Assembly: GCF_013304825.1 (NCBI RefSeq)
Contig: NZ_JAAWUO010000002.1
Coordinates: forward strand, 186,001-250,000
Length of the DNA stretch: 64,000 nt
Reading direction: 5' to 3'
Source: Blautia schinkii
GTDB taxonomy: Bacteria; Bacillota; Clostridia; Lachnospirales; Lachnospiraceae
Positions 17,916 through 26,419 of the stretch are shown here, one piece after another. Under the pieces are notes generated by a model. That model did not search any database. It saw nothing but the letters and a program-made list of their open reading frames with translations, and was not told where the DNA came from. Position 1 is the stretch's first letter, and the number at the start of each line of letters is the position of its first letter. The position numbers were made by a program, and so were the translations under genes.

Positions 17916-18248
17916 CTACTTCCGAAGTCCACGCAGCATTGACATTACTGTTTCCTGCTCATTTGTACTCAGATCGTTCCATATCCCTAGAACTTCTTTC
18001 TGTTTTTCTGTCAGATTCTCTGAATTACCTTCCTGAAAAAACTGTGATAATGTCACGCCTAATGCTGTACATATTTTTTCAAGTGTGATCAGCGACGGCA
18101 GGTTTTCCTGCGCCATGATTCTCCCCAGTGACGACTGAGAAATTCCCGACAGCTGCGATAATCTATATTTACTGATATCACGCTTTTCACACAAAGATGT
18201 TATTTTATCCGCAATATACTTCTCTATCTGCAAGTAACTATACCTCAT
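17916..18248 (-). CDS. XRE family transcriptional regulator
   Basis: A small DNA-binding protein of 110 residues. A Cro/CI-type helix-turn-helix occupies about residues 20-70 (KRDISKYRLSQLSGISQSSLGRIM ... TLEKICTALGVTLSQFF). The C-terminal 35 residues (LTEKQKEVLGIWNDLSTNEQ) are helical. Just upstream, ATTACA and TGTAAT form an inverted repeat about 16 bp apart (18256-18282) that could be its own operator. It may be a leftover immunity repressor of the decayed element. Confidence 0.85.
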   Translation of the reverse strand: MRYSYLQIEKYIADKITSLCEKRDISKYRLSQLSGISQSSLGRIMAQENLPSLITLEKICTALGVTLSQFFQEGNSENLTEKQKEVLGIWNDLSTNEQETVMSMLRGLRK

Positions 18249-18460
18249 TTCCGCTATTACATGTTCTTATTGTACCTGTAATAATGAAAAAATATTAGTA
18301 TTCAACTTTGCAATCATTTAATCCCATAATAGGAAGTATGCGTATAAATAATATAAAGATACTTTCGTTTCCGCAAAAGTTATTTTCGCTTATATGTTTT
18401 TATAATATCATAGGTTGTTTCATTTGTCACATAAAAATTTGAAGCACTATCATTCAAAAC

Positions 18461-18500
18461 AAAAAAGCCGGAAGCCACGTTATCATCCGTGACCTCCGAC
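18461..18500 (-). terminator. Terminator after the VapE-like gene
   Basis: GGAGGTCACG and CGTGGCTTCC form a stem with two mismatches, followed by a T-run on the minus strand. Confidence 0.75.
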
Positions 18501-18514
18501 TCATTGTGCTTATA

Positions 18515-20050
18515 CTACACTGTCCTTACACCCAAATCAGCTCCTCTCTCCAGCTTATCTTTTCCTGGCATTGCCTTTTTCTCTGTTATTGCCTTTCTTT
18601 CAGCTTTCCCTGCGTCCTTAACTGCTGTATTTATTTCAACACCAGCTCTCGGCACAGCTTCTCTGCTCTCATTTTTCTCTGCTACCTGCTGTTCTCGTTT
18701 CTCCTTCACACCTTTTTCTTCCAGACTGCAAAAGCTCTGCAAATACGGCAGTACATGATTCTGCATATCCGTCAGATCTTCCATATACTTCTGATATTCT
18801 TCATTGCCTTTTCCTTGCTGATAGCTGATCCAGCTTTCATCCGTCAACTTCATTTCATTCTGCATCTTTAATTGACTGATGATGCCGCCATTTCCGCTAC
18901 CAATGTCTATCTTACCTTGAAAATGATGAAGCATCTTGTCGCCCTTCTCAGCATAATATACTGTAAAAAACATCTGTGCTGTCGTTTTTGGTTCGTTGGT
19001 GTTGGGATCACGATCAGCATACCAGGCTTTGGATGGCGTTCCTGATTGCCCTAACGCTTCCTGCCATACCTGAATAGCACAAACTTTTGTCTGATCTTCA
19101 AGATATGCTTCTATAATTCCGCTGCTTCCATCATCAGCCATATTATCGTTCTGAGCCTGCTCTGCTTCTTGTTTTAACGATTCTGGAAGTATAAGCGTAG
19201 GTTTTTCATTCTTCCAGATATAAACAGCTTCCGCCCATGATTGGCGTATATCTTCCATGGCAGATTCATCAAACAAGTTTTTCTCTGGTTTTTGCTCTCC
19301 AACTTTTACAATCAAAAATCGGCGATTTCCCGTCTGATCGCTCAAAAAGTCACTTTTGTTTGTTGTCCCCATAAATACGCATGATCTCAAATATGTATCG
19401 GCTCGCCGCTCATATGGTTGACGAAACCGGTCTTGCGTTGCCGTCAAAAATTTCTTTACGGATTCCATTCCGCCTGTTGTTCTTGCAAGGCTTTTTAATT
19501 CTGCCAACTCACAAATCCAACCCCCTATTAATGATTGTGCACTTCGGTCTGTATCAAGGCTGTCAAGACTATCTGAAAACCAGCTGTCATCTAGTGTCAT
19601 TAGCCTCGGCAACGTAGACTTTCCTACTCCCTGTGCTCCCTGCAAAATCATACAATAATCAAATTTGCATCCCGACCGAAAGATTCTTGCAACAGCACCC
19701 AACATCCAAAGGCGCATAACCTGATATGTATAATCAGAATCCTCTGCTCCAAGATATTCCGGCAGCAAGCTTCTTATATGCTCTCTTCCATCCCATTGAA
19801 AAGAATTAAGCAAATCTTTTATTGGATGAAATTTATGACGCATAGCTACATTCTTCATCGCATCGAAAAAATCTTGCCGACTATTCAATCCATAATCGCA
19901 CTGGATCATCGAAAACAGGGCTGAATTATCACCACTGTTCCATGCTCGACAATTATCCTCTTCTTCCCATGGCACACTACCATATAGGTAAGGCTGATGT
20001 GAAAATTCATTGTATCTGATTTTTCCGGCAATTCGTTCATCGTGCTCCAT
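18515..20050 (-). CDS. VapE family P-loop ATPase, 5'-truncated
   Basis: A phage/island-type replication ATPase (PF05272) of 511 residues from the first ATG. Walker A GAQGVGKST is at about residues 138-146, LIGGWICELAEL is the Walker B region, and GTTNKSDFLSDQTGNRRFL is the sensor part. The last 100 residues are a charged Lys/Glu-rich tail. The open frame continues for about 13 codons upstream of the ATG with family-like sequence (LIKNYEIVMEHDERIAG), without a start codon or ribosome site, so the N-terminal part was cut off at about 20.09 kb. Confidence 0.83.
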   Translation of the reverse strand: MEHDERIAGKIRYNEFSHQPYLYGSVPWEEEDNCRAWNSGDNSALFSMIQCDYGLNSRQDFFDAMKNVAMRHKFHPIKDLLNSFQWDGREHIRSLLPEYLGAEDSDYTYQVMRLWMLGAVARIFRSGCKFDYCMILQGAQGVGKSTLPRLMTLDDSWFSDSLDSLDTDRSAQSLIGGWICELAELKSLARTTGGMESVKKFLTATQDRFRQPYERRADTYLRSCVFMGTTNKSDFLSDQTGNRRFLIVKVGEQKPEKNLFDESAMEDIRQSWAEAVYIWKNEKPTLILPESLKQEAEQAQNDNMADDGSSGIIEAYLEDQTKVCAIQVWQEALGQSGTPSKAWYADRDPNTNEPKTTAQMFFTVYYAEKGDKMLHHFQGKIDIGSGNGGIISQLKMQNEMKLTDESWISYQQGKGNEEYQKYMEDLTDMQNHVLPYLQSFCSLEEKGVKEKREQQVAEKNESREAVPRAGVEINTAVKDAGKAERKAITEKKAMPGKDKLERGADLGVRTV

Positions 20051-20112
20051 GACAATTTCATAATTCTTTATGAGCTGCTTTATTTTTTTGGTTTCTTATC
20101 GATTCATGTTAT

Positions 20113-20547
20113 ACATATGCCTATAGAAAAGAAATCGCAGATAAAAGAATATTAAAAAATCGAATAGTATATCTATTTGACGAAATAATAGCAGATGAAA
20201 TTAATCGTTACGATTCTTGTGGAGATGATCCAGATTTAGCTCAAAATATGATTCAACAACTACTTGAATTTATTGAAAAACACTATTTTGATATTCCTCG
20301 CAAAAAGATAATAAAAATCATCTCCCATCGTCTTGAAGAAATCCGCGAAATTGATAATTCCAATATTATTCTAGGCTATTCACCCGAAAAGATACTAGAG
20401 GGATTTTTAATAAAACTTGCGGAATTTTATGATTACAAATTATCACCTAACTTTCTAGAAAAATACGAAAAGGAATTGCCTCATTCTCCTTCTTACTATG
20501 AGAATGATTATCAATTTTACAGGAATAGAAAAAAGAACTATTTTTAA
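20113..20547 (+). pseudogene. Fragment of an unidentified gene, 5' end missing
   Basis: An open frame of about 145 codons (YAYRKEIADKRILKN ... ELPHSPSYYENDYQFY). It has no ribosome site and its frame runs back without an ATG to the same point where the VapE gene is cut. An internal ATG at 20248 would give 99 residues. It is AT-rich, helical and charged; I do not recognise the family. A good terminator follows, so the 3' end is probably natural. Confidence 0.55.
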
Positions 20548-20560
20548 TTCGTAAAAACCT

Positions 20561-20592
20561 CCCGGTACATTAATTTGCACCGGGTATTTTTA
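20561..20592 (+). terminator. Terminator after the unidentified fragment
   Basis: CCCGGT and ACCGGG with a 12-base loop, followed by TATTTTTA. It insulates the toxin-antitoxin locus that follows. Confidence 0.8.
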
Positions 20593-20596
20593 TATG

Positions 20597-20625
20597 TTCC
20601 ATTCTGTTCTAAGTTGTGTTATACT
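20597..20625 (+). promoter_or_regulatory. Toxin promoter of the first Fst-like locus
   Basis: TTCCAT, 17 bp, TATACT with an extended TGT before the -10. The second locus has TTCCGT, 17 bp, TATAAT in the aligned place, so the element is conserved. Confidence 0.7.
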
Positions 20626-20630
20626 GACTG

Positions 20631-20656
20631 CGTTGTCCAGCCGAGACCCGGCAACG
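20631..20656 (+). promoter_or_regulatory. Conserved 5'-leader hairpin of the toxin mRNA
   Basis: CGTTG at the very start of the predicted mRNA pairs with CAACG next to the GGGGGAGGTG ribosome site, with an inner GCC/GGC pairing. 27 of 28 bases around it are identical in the second locus. In Fst systems an upstream helix of this kind delays toxin translation. Confidence 0.65.
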
Positions 20657-20671
20657 GGGGGAGGTGAACAC

Positions 20672-20770
20672 ATGGAAATAGTCATATCTTTTTTGGTGGC
20701 TGTTGCGGCAGGTGTGACTTGCCATCTCATTTGCAAATGGTTAGACAGTCATAACAAGGACAACGAATAG
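20672..20770 (+). CDS. Fst-like type I toxin peptide (32 residues)
   Basis: A small hydrophobic peptide that starts MEIVISFLVAVAAGV, has a single membrane helix of about 21 residues, and ends in KWLD followed by a polar tail (SHNKDNE). This is the layout of the Fst/Ldr toxin superfamily: short N-terminus, one helix, Trp-Leu near the interface, charged tail. The start has GGAGGTG six bases upstream. DNA repeats ACATGGAA and CATATCTTTTTTG cover the start region and occur again under the antisense RNA. Such peptides kill or stall cells by acting at the membrane; this one has no experimental support here. Confidence 0.75.
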   Translation: MEIVISFLVAVAAGVTCHLICKWLDSHNKDNE

Positions 20771-20794
20771 CCTAGTGGATGCTCAACCACTAAA

Positions 20795-20850
20795 ATAAAA
20801 AGAGAAGAACCCTCGCATGTATTGGTGGTACATACGGGGGTTCGTTCTTT
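20795..20850. terminator. Shared bidirectional terminator of the first Fst-like locus
   Basis: GAACCCTCGCATGTA pairs with TACATACGGGGGTTC around a seven-base loop, with one wobble and one mismatch. It is flanked by TTCTTT on one side and a run of A on the other, so toxin mRNA and antisense RNA can both end here. Confidence 0.75.
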
Positions 20851-20884
20851 GTTCACATGGAACATCATCATATCTTTTTTGCCT
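20800..20884 (-). ncRNA. Predicted antisense antitoxin RNA of the first locus
   Basis: About 85 bases, starting 7 bases after the antisense -10 and ending at the shared terminator. Near its 5' end it contains the complement of CATATCTTTTTTG, and then of ACATGGAA; both occur in the toxin start region. It can therefore pair with the toxin mRNA at two start-region sites and at the terminator loop, as RNA II does with RNA I in the Fst (par) locus. Confidence 0.65.
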
Positions 20885-20890
20885 ACTGGC

Positions 20891-20919
20891 ATTATAGCAT
20901 ATGCCGATCATGAAATCAA
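20891..20919 (-). promoter_or_regulatory. Antisense promoter of the first Fst-like locus
   Basis: TTGATT, 17 bp, TATAAT on the minus strand. The bases after the -10 (GCCAGTAGGCAAAA) are identical in the second locus. Confidence 0.8.
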
Positions 20920-21095
20920 TATGCTTCGTCTTTGTAAATCTGTGATTTTTCCACCGTTTGTCACAAGATTGTCACAAAATCATATTTTCAAAGCATCCCA
21001 CACATCCAGAAATGCTTTAAAATCAACACTTTCCAGACTTCACGGTATAAATATATTGCTTTCTTATTTAAAAATCAATCAGGGAGAACACAGTA

Positions 21096-21137
21096 AAATC
21101 CCCTGTCCGGTTGGGATTATTTCCGGACAGGGGATTT
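21096..21137. terminator. Terminator after the corrinoid methyltransferase gene
   Basis: AAATCCCCTGTCCGG and CCGGACAGGGGATTT form a perfect 15-bp stem with a 12-base loop. It can work in both directions. Confidence 0.85.
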
Positions 21138-21215
21138 CGGTTTACATTATAGGATTTTCATTAATCAGGATTGGATTTTATTATCATTGGTAAGGATTTT
21201 TCTGTCTGTCAGATC

Positions 21216-24056
21216 TTATCTGCCAAGGGATTCACAGAAAGTACCTTTTACATCGCTCCAGTTCTTGTCTGCATAGTCAAGAAGGTATACGGCCTGCTCC
21301 ATAGACATCTCAGGGAAAAGAAGGAAGAGGCTGTGGGAGCCATATTTCTTAACAATACGGTCAACGTTTCTGATCCAGTCTTCAAATTCACCGGAGTATA
21401 CTTTTACCCAGATGGATTTTCCTGCTGCGATAGCTTTGTCATAAATTACATCCCAATCCGGAAGTGTTCCGTCAGGGCCGGCATCACCGCTTGTCCACTG
21501 GAGTGCATCAATACCTTCGATTTCCATCAGTGCATCCATATGTTTGATTGCAGCCGGTCCGTCAAGGTGATACAGTACATGGTCAACATTCTCAGACTGT
21601 GTACGAAGAGATGGCTGAATATATTTACGGAAGTCTTCCGGTGCCATCATTGCAGAGAAGTCACACTGCAGTTTTACAGTTCTTCCCGGTCCCCAGATCT
21701 GGAATACGGTGTAAGCGTTGCCGCCGTCTTTATCTTTAATTACATCGTAGAATCGATCATAGTAGTCATAGTAAACATCTGTAACTTCCTGGATACGCTG
21801 GCCAACTTTTTCCGGCTCATCCAGAAGATCAAACAGAGTATCCTGTGCACCACGTAAGGATGCAAGTACATCAATGTTCTCCATCAGGTCAGGCATATCT
21901 ACATAGAAATCATCTTTTGCAAGAGCACGGCAGTCTTTTGCAAGCTGGAGATGTTTTTTAAACCATTTGTTCTCAGGATCAAATGTAAGCTTCGGAACAC
22001 CATCCCAGCCATCCAGGCATTTCTTGAACCATACAGTATCCTCTTTAAATCCGATATCAGAACCAAGGTATGCTGCTGTGGAACCAGGTCCAAAGTCAAT
22101 ATTCAGGTTCGGGAAGCTCTCTCCAAGAAATGCGTGTGTATCACAGAAGTAACGGTAACGAGCTACGATACGCTCTGCATTCTGGTACTTATCTTCCATG
22201 TCTTTCCAGTACAGTTCTTTCGGCATGTTGTAATATTTACCCTGGCAGATCTGATCCAGATAACCACCCTCAACAGGTGTTCCATCTGAAAACTGCTCAA
22301 CCTCAGGACGTCTTGCGATTACGCACATCAGCGGACGGCCGGTATTCTTATGCTGCCAGTAATTTGTAAATTTCTCTTTTGTCTCTTTCCAGTTGAGCTT
22401 GTATCCTTCTCCTGGTCCAGGAAGTTTTACTTTGCTGATATCAACAGTAGATTTATCAAATTTAACCTCCAGTGGTTTTTCTACATGAACTGCTGGAGCT
22501 TCTTCCTCATTTTCTTCTGCCGGTGCTTCTTCCTCTGCTACTTCTACATCTGGGAACTCACCAGCTGCTGCTTTTGCACAGAAACCGGAATCTGCATATT
22601 TCTTGGCCTGCTCTGCTGCAGAAGCTGCATCCTCTGTGTAAGCATCTGCTCCGATCTCATCTGCAAATTCCTGGGAGATCGGTGCACCGCCAACCATGAT
22701 CTTGATACGCGGACGAAATGGCTGTTTCAGAAGTGCCGCTACCGTATCACGAAGAGATGGCATTGTCGTTGTCAGAAGAGCAGAAAGTGCAACGATGGTC
22801 GCATCTTTGTTCTCTTTTACAACTTCGATAAATCTCTCAATCGGAACATCAACACCAAGATCGATAACCTCGAATCCTGCACTCTCGAACATCATACCAA
22901 CCAGGTTTTTACCGATATCATGAAGGTCGCCTGCTACCGTACCAAGAATGATCTTTCCTGCGCTTCCGGCCTCACCTGTTGCAAGGTACGGTTTCAGAAC
23001 CTCAACGCCCTCTTTCATGGCACGTGCTGCTGCAAGCATCTGCGGAACGAAAATAATCTCTTTTTTAAAGTTCTCACCAACAACTGCCATGGCACCGATC
23101 ATTCCATCATTAAGGATTGCTGTCGGGTCACAGCCTGCATCCAGAGCTTCCTGAACACATTTTCCGATTTCTTTGTTCTTGCCGTTTTCTGTTGCTTTGA
23201 ATACGGCCTGCATTTTTTCCTCTGCCGGTGTCAGCTCTTTTGCTTCTGCCACTAGAGCTGCCTCCTGTGCAGGTTTATCTTTGAATTTGTCGATGTAGTC
23301 CAGGCAGTACTCATCTCGCTCAAGAAGAGCATTTGTTGCGTAGATCATTCCGATCATATTCTTATTGGTCGGGTCAACGATCGCGCTGTCCATTCCTGCG
23401 TTCATAGCCAGTACCATAAATGCCTGGTTGATATTCTTTCTTGTAGGAAGACCAAAGGAGATGTTGGAAAGACCACTTGTGATGTGGATATCCGGATACT
23501 CTGCTTTGATCTGGCGGCAACACTCTGCAAATACGGTCAGTGCTGTCTGATCTGTAGATAAGGTAACAACCAGCGGGTCAATATGAAGTCTGCTTGGTGC
23601 AATATTATATTCTTTTGCTTTCTCCATAATTCCGTGGAAAACTTTCATACGGCGTTCTACGGAATCCGGGATTCCATCGTTGTCACAGAGAAGTGCAACA
23701 CACTCCCAGTCAGTATCCGCGATCACCGGGAAAATCGTGTCGATCTTGTTTCCCTCAAGGGATACGGAATTTACAAGTCCCGGACGTTTGCAGAACGGAA
23801 TTGCTGCAACACAGGATTTTGCACTCGGGCTGTCTACACAGATTGGTGTATCTGTTACTTCCTGTACAAGGTCGATCATCCATTTTAAGGTTTCTACCTC
23901 TACGTCCTCTTCTACAGAAGCACATACATCAAGAAACGTAGCTCCTGCCTCCGCCTGTTTTTTAGCTCTCTCTCTGATAAGATCCGCATCTCTCTCAGCG
24001 ATTGCCTTTGCAACTGACGGAATGGAACCGTTCAGTTTCTCACCTATGATAATCAT
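21216..24056 (-). CDS. Three-domain corrinoid methyltransferase fusion (pterin-binding, B12-binding, uroporphyrinogen-decarboxylase-like)
   Basis: A 946-residue protein that joins parts usually found as separate subunits. Residues about 1-285 are a TIM-barrel pterin-binding methyltransferase (MIIIGEKLNGSIP, HIDPLVVTLS, TSGLSNISFGLP). About 300-385 are a B12-binding cap and 385-510 the cobalamin Rossmann domain with GDLHDIGKNLV, whose His is the lower cobalt ligand. An Ala/Glu-rich linker (about 515-560) leads to a uroporphyrinogen decarboxylase / MtaA-like domain (about 575-946). Such parts move methyl groups from a methylated substrate to tetrahydrofolate through a corrinoid. The methyl donor is unknown. 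The gene stands alone. Confidence 0.88.
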   Translation of the reverse strand: MIIIGEKLNGSIPSVAKAIAERDADLIRERAKKQAEAGATFLDVCASVEEDVEVETLKWMIDLVQEVTDTPICVDSPSAKSCVAAIPFCKRPGLVNSVSLEGNKIDTIFPVIADTDWECVALLCDNDGIPDSVERRMKVFHGIMEKAKEYNIAPSRLHIDPLVVTLSTDQTALTVFAECCRQIKAEYPDIHITSGLSNISFGLPTRKNINQAFMVLAMNAGMDSAIVDPTNKNMIGMIYATNALLERDEYCLDYIDKFKDKPAQEAALVAEAKELTPAEEKMQAVFKATENGKNKEIGKCVQEALDAGCDPTAILNDGMIGAMAVVGENFKKEIIFVPQMLAAARAMKEGVEVLKPYLATGEAGSAGKIILGTVAGDLHDIGKNLVGMMFESAGFEVIDLGVDVPIERFIEVVKENKDATIVALSALLTTTMPSLRDTVAALLKQPFRPRIKIMVGGAPISQEFADEIGADAYTEDAASAAEQAKKYADSGFCAKAAAGEFPDVEVAEEEAPAEENEEEAPAVHVEKPLEVKFDKSTVDISKVKLPGPGEGYKLNWKETKEKFTNYWQHKNTGRPLMCVIARRPEVEQFSDGTPVEGGYLDQICQGKYYNMPKELYWKDMEDKYQNAERIVARYRYFCDTHAFLGESFPNLNIDFGPGSTAAYLGSDIGFKEDTVWFKKCLDGWDGVPKLTFDPENKWFKKHLQLAKDCRALAKDDFYVDMPDLMENIDVLASLRGAQDTLFDLLDEPEKVGQRIQEVTDVYYDYYDRFYDVIKDKDGGNAYTVFQIWGPGRTVKLQCDFSAMMAPEDFRKYIQPSLRTQSENVDHVLYHLDGPAAIKHMDALMEIEGIDALQWTSGDAGPDGTLPDWDVIYDKAIAAGKSIWVKVYSGEFEDWIRNVDRIVKKYGSHSLFLLFPEMSMEQAVYLLDYADKNWSDVKGTFCESLGR

Positions 24057-24372
24057 GGCGTTCCCTCCTAATTATTCAATTTATTCTCAATAATCTGCAC
24101 TCATCTTTATTAAGTGATTATATTTTAACGCCCTGATTTTTACATAACCTCTGTTATCCATTTGTATTATTATACTATCTTATGATTTTTTCTGTGGTTT
24201 TTTGTGTATTTTTTTTAAAAAAATATCCCCGTTGCCACAAAAACATTCATCATTTTATCAACAAACAACGAATATTTTCGAAATCAACGGGGATTTCTGT
24301 ATAATTCTATGGTATCCGGATGTGGAAACTATACTATCCTACGATTCACCTGATATCAGGCAGATCATTCAT
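24057..24372. other. Intergenic region between the methyltransferase gene and ridA
   Basis: An AGGAGGGAACGCC ribosome site for the methyltransferase, AT-rich promoter DNA with several TATAAT-like hexamers, and the ridA terminator. I see no cobalamin-box or other riboswitch signature. Confidence 0.6.
24212..24294 (-). terminator. Terminator after ridA
   Basis: ATCCCCGTTG and CAACGGGGAT form a 10-bp stem around an unusually long loop of about 50 bases, followed by a T-run on the minus strand. Confidence 0.7.
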
Positions 24373-24744
24373 TTATACAGCTGCGATCACCTCTACTTCG
24401 CAGAGAACGTTCTTTGGAAGTGTCTTCACTGCAACACAGGAACGTGCCGGCTTATTTACAAAATATTTCGCATATACTTCGTTGAATGCAGCAAAATCAT
24501 TCATATCCGCAAGGAAGCATACAGTCTTGACGGCTTTCTCATAGCTGGTACCAGCAGCTTCAAGCACTGCTCCAAGATTCTTCATCACACGATCAGCCTG
24601 CTCCTCAATCGTTGTTCCGACAACTTCACCTGTTGCCGGATCTACCGGAATCTGCCCGGATGTGTAAAGAGTATCTCCATGGATGATAGCCTGGGAATAT
24701 GGTCCGATCGCTGCCGGTGCATTGTCTGTATGTACTGTTGTCAT
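24373..24744 (-). CDS. ridA: RidA family protein (enamine/imine deaminase)
   Basis: A 123-residue protein that hydrolyses reactive 2-aminoacrylate and related enamines made by PLP enzymes. Family marks are DNAPAAIGPYSQAI near the start, LYTSGQIPVDPATGEVV, and the C-terminal ARSCVAVKTLPKNVLCEVEVIA with the active-site Arg and the substrate-carboxylate loop. The length matches the family. The ribosome site GAGAGGAG is in place. Confidence 0.95.
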   Translation of the reverse strand: MTTVHTDNAPAAIGPYSQAIIHGDTLYTSGQIPVDPATGEVVGTTIEEQADRVMKNLGAVLEAAGTSYEKAVKTVCFLADMNDFAAFNEVYAKYFVNKPARSCVAVKTLPKNVLCEVEVIAAV

Positions 24745-24871
24745 AATACATTCTCCTCTCTTTGTGAGCTGTCCTTGTAACTGCTCAGGTATTCTTAATA
24801 ATAGTCCATGAAATCAGCTCGTCAGAAATAAATCTTTACTTTCACAGAACGCTATAATTTTAGCTCACATA

Positions 24872-26356
24872 TCATTTCTGGTCAAGCTGCATGTTCAGAT
24901 AATTGTAAACAATGCCGGAAATATCCTGAATATGGGAAACAGCATCTCCTGCCTGGCAGTTCTCTGACATCACACAGAGAATATATGTTGTCTTCTCACC
25001 ATACACAATGGCAATATCATGCTGATCTGTGTCTGTCTCTCCTGTCTTGTTGGCAATCTCTACAGATGCGGAAATACCACTCGGAATCTTGGTCGTTACC
25101 TGCTGGTTCATGAGAAGGTTCATCATCGCCTCTGATGCTTCTTTTGATACACATTCTCCATTGTATATCCCTTCCAGAAGCTGCGCACAGTCTTTTACAG
25201 AAGTGGTGTTTCTTCCACCAAGCCCTGCATCCTTCGAAGCTGACGGGCTCAGAATATGCTGCACCGATGTATCTGCATATTTATTCTCTGCAAGAAAAGC
25301 ATTCACAGCTTCTGCACCGTCCTTAAATACACCAGTAGCTGTCTGCAGCCGCACCAGTTCGTTAAAGGACTCGTTATCGCTGACTGTGATCATATTCCAT
25401 AGAAGGTCATTCACCTTCGCTGATACAGCCGGATCTGAAACATTTTTCTTCAGTTTAGCCGCTTCATTTTGAAGCACAGCATCCATATTTGCATAAGTCT
25501 GCGCCATCACAAAAACCTTGATCAGGCTAGCTGAATACAGCAACTGGCTGTTAAGCTCAAACTTTTTATCCGCTTTGAGATCTTTCACATAAACGCTCCA
25601 GGTTCCTTCATAACTGTCCAGAAGTTCTGTAATCCTTGTTTTCAGACCTTTCATTCCCAGATTCCTGGTTTCCACCTTGCCGTTCTCATCAACAGGAAAT
25701 CCTTCCGGTGTTTCTACCGCTTCCTGTACCAGTGCTCCGTTCTCACCGCCAAAGTAATAATAGCCGTCAAACATCTGACCTGCCGAACTCATTTGCAAAT
25801 CATGGATTCCCTTATCTGTAACCATTTTTCCGTATTTATTAAAATAATAAAAGCCATTGTAAGTCGTCTTATCCACCACAAGATCATCCATATAGCGTAC
25901 CTGAGGTGCTGCACTTAATTTTCCCAGATTATTCACCATATAGAGTCCATCAAAAGAAATCTCCCCGCCGTTTCCATCATCGGACACTGCCGTAAGATTC
26001 TTTAACTGAACCATATAAGAATTTCCTGCTGCAAATCTGCCGTTTTCATCATGATAATAATAACCGTCAAACACAGTTCCATCGATGACAAAATGATTGA
26101 AATAATGAACAGCTGGTGTACTATCGCTTGTACCATCCTCATTCAGGCAGTAAAATCCGCTGCTTTTTAATATATATTTCCCGCTTCCATCGGGAATGGG
26201 AAGTATCTGGGACTCCTCTGTAACAGAACCAAGGCTTCCCTGTGTTGTCTGCTGTGCTCCTGCCACAGTCACAGTCTGGGTGAGCATTGACGCAGTGAGG
26301 CAGATTGCCAGTGCTTTGTATATTTTTTTATGTCTCATATACTTCTCTTTCATCAT
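24872..26356 (-). CDS. Secreted beta-lactamase-like serine hydrolase with N-terminal aromatic repeats
   Basis: An exported protein of 494 residues; an ATG seven codons in (MRHKKIYKAL) is about as likely to be the real start. A signal peptide covers about 7-34. Residues about 55-215 contain repeated GYYY/GFYY/GLYM units spaced about 30 apart, like choline/cell-wall-binding repeats. The second half is a class A beta-lactamase fold with the SxxK serine in SLIK (277-280), SDN (326-328) and KTG (437-439). The glutamate of the omega loop of true beta-lactamases cannot be placed with confidence, so a peptidase or structural role is as likely as drug hydrolysis. Confidence 0.83.
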   Translation of the reverse strand: MMKEKYMRHKKIYKALAICLTASMLTQTVTVAGAQQTTQGSLGSVTEESQILPIPDGSGKYILKSSGFYCLNEDGTSDSTPAVHYFNHFVIDGTVFDGYYYHDENGRFAAGNSYMVQLKNLTAVSDDGNGGEISFDGLYMVNNLGKLSAAPQVRYMDDLVVDKTTYNGFYYFNKYGKMVTDKGIHDLQMSSAGQMFDGYYYFGGENGALVQEAVETPEGFPVDENGKVETRNLGMKGLKTRITELLDSYEGTWSVYVKDLKADKKFELNSQLLYSASLIKVFVMAQTYANMDAVLQNEAAKLKKNVSDPAVSAKVNDLLWNMITVSDNESFNELVRLQTATGVFKDGAEAVNAFLAENKYADTSVQHILSPSASKDAGLGGRNTTSVKDCAQLLEGIYNGECVSKEASEAMMNLLMNQQVTTKIPSGISASVEIANKTGETDTDQHDIAIVYGEKTTYILCVMSENCQAGDAVSHIQDISGIVYNYLNMQLDQK

Positions 26357-26419
26357 TCTGATTATTCAGTAACTATCTCTTTTAAAGACTCTATAAGTAT
26401 ATCGGATTTCCCCATTCTG

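Larger units (their letters stand above)
20771..21215. other. Intergenic stretch after the toxin gene
   Basis: It holds the shared terminator, the antisense RNA and its promoter (to about 20.92 kb), then about 180 bp of AT-rich DNA without a supported gene, then the terminator of the methyltransferase gene. Confidence 0.7.

Noticed and set aside
20822-21857. Plus-strand frames of 123 and 228 codons near the methyltransferase gene
   Set aside because: The first overlaps the antisense RNA and terminators, the second is a reverse reading of the methyltransferase gene.
24057-24200. Cobalamin riboswitch before the corrinoid methyltransferase
   Set aside because: The space is too short and none of the B12-box features could be found.
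24872-26338. Calling the serine hydrolase an antibiotic-resistance beta-lactamase
   Set aside because: The omega-loop Glu cannot be placed and the protein has cell-wall-type repeats; SxxK, SDN and KTG alone do not prove drug hydrolysis.
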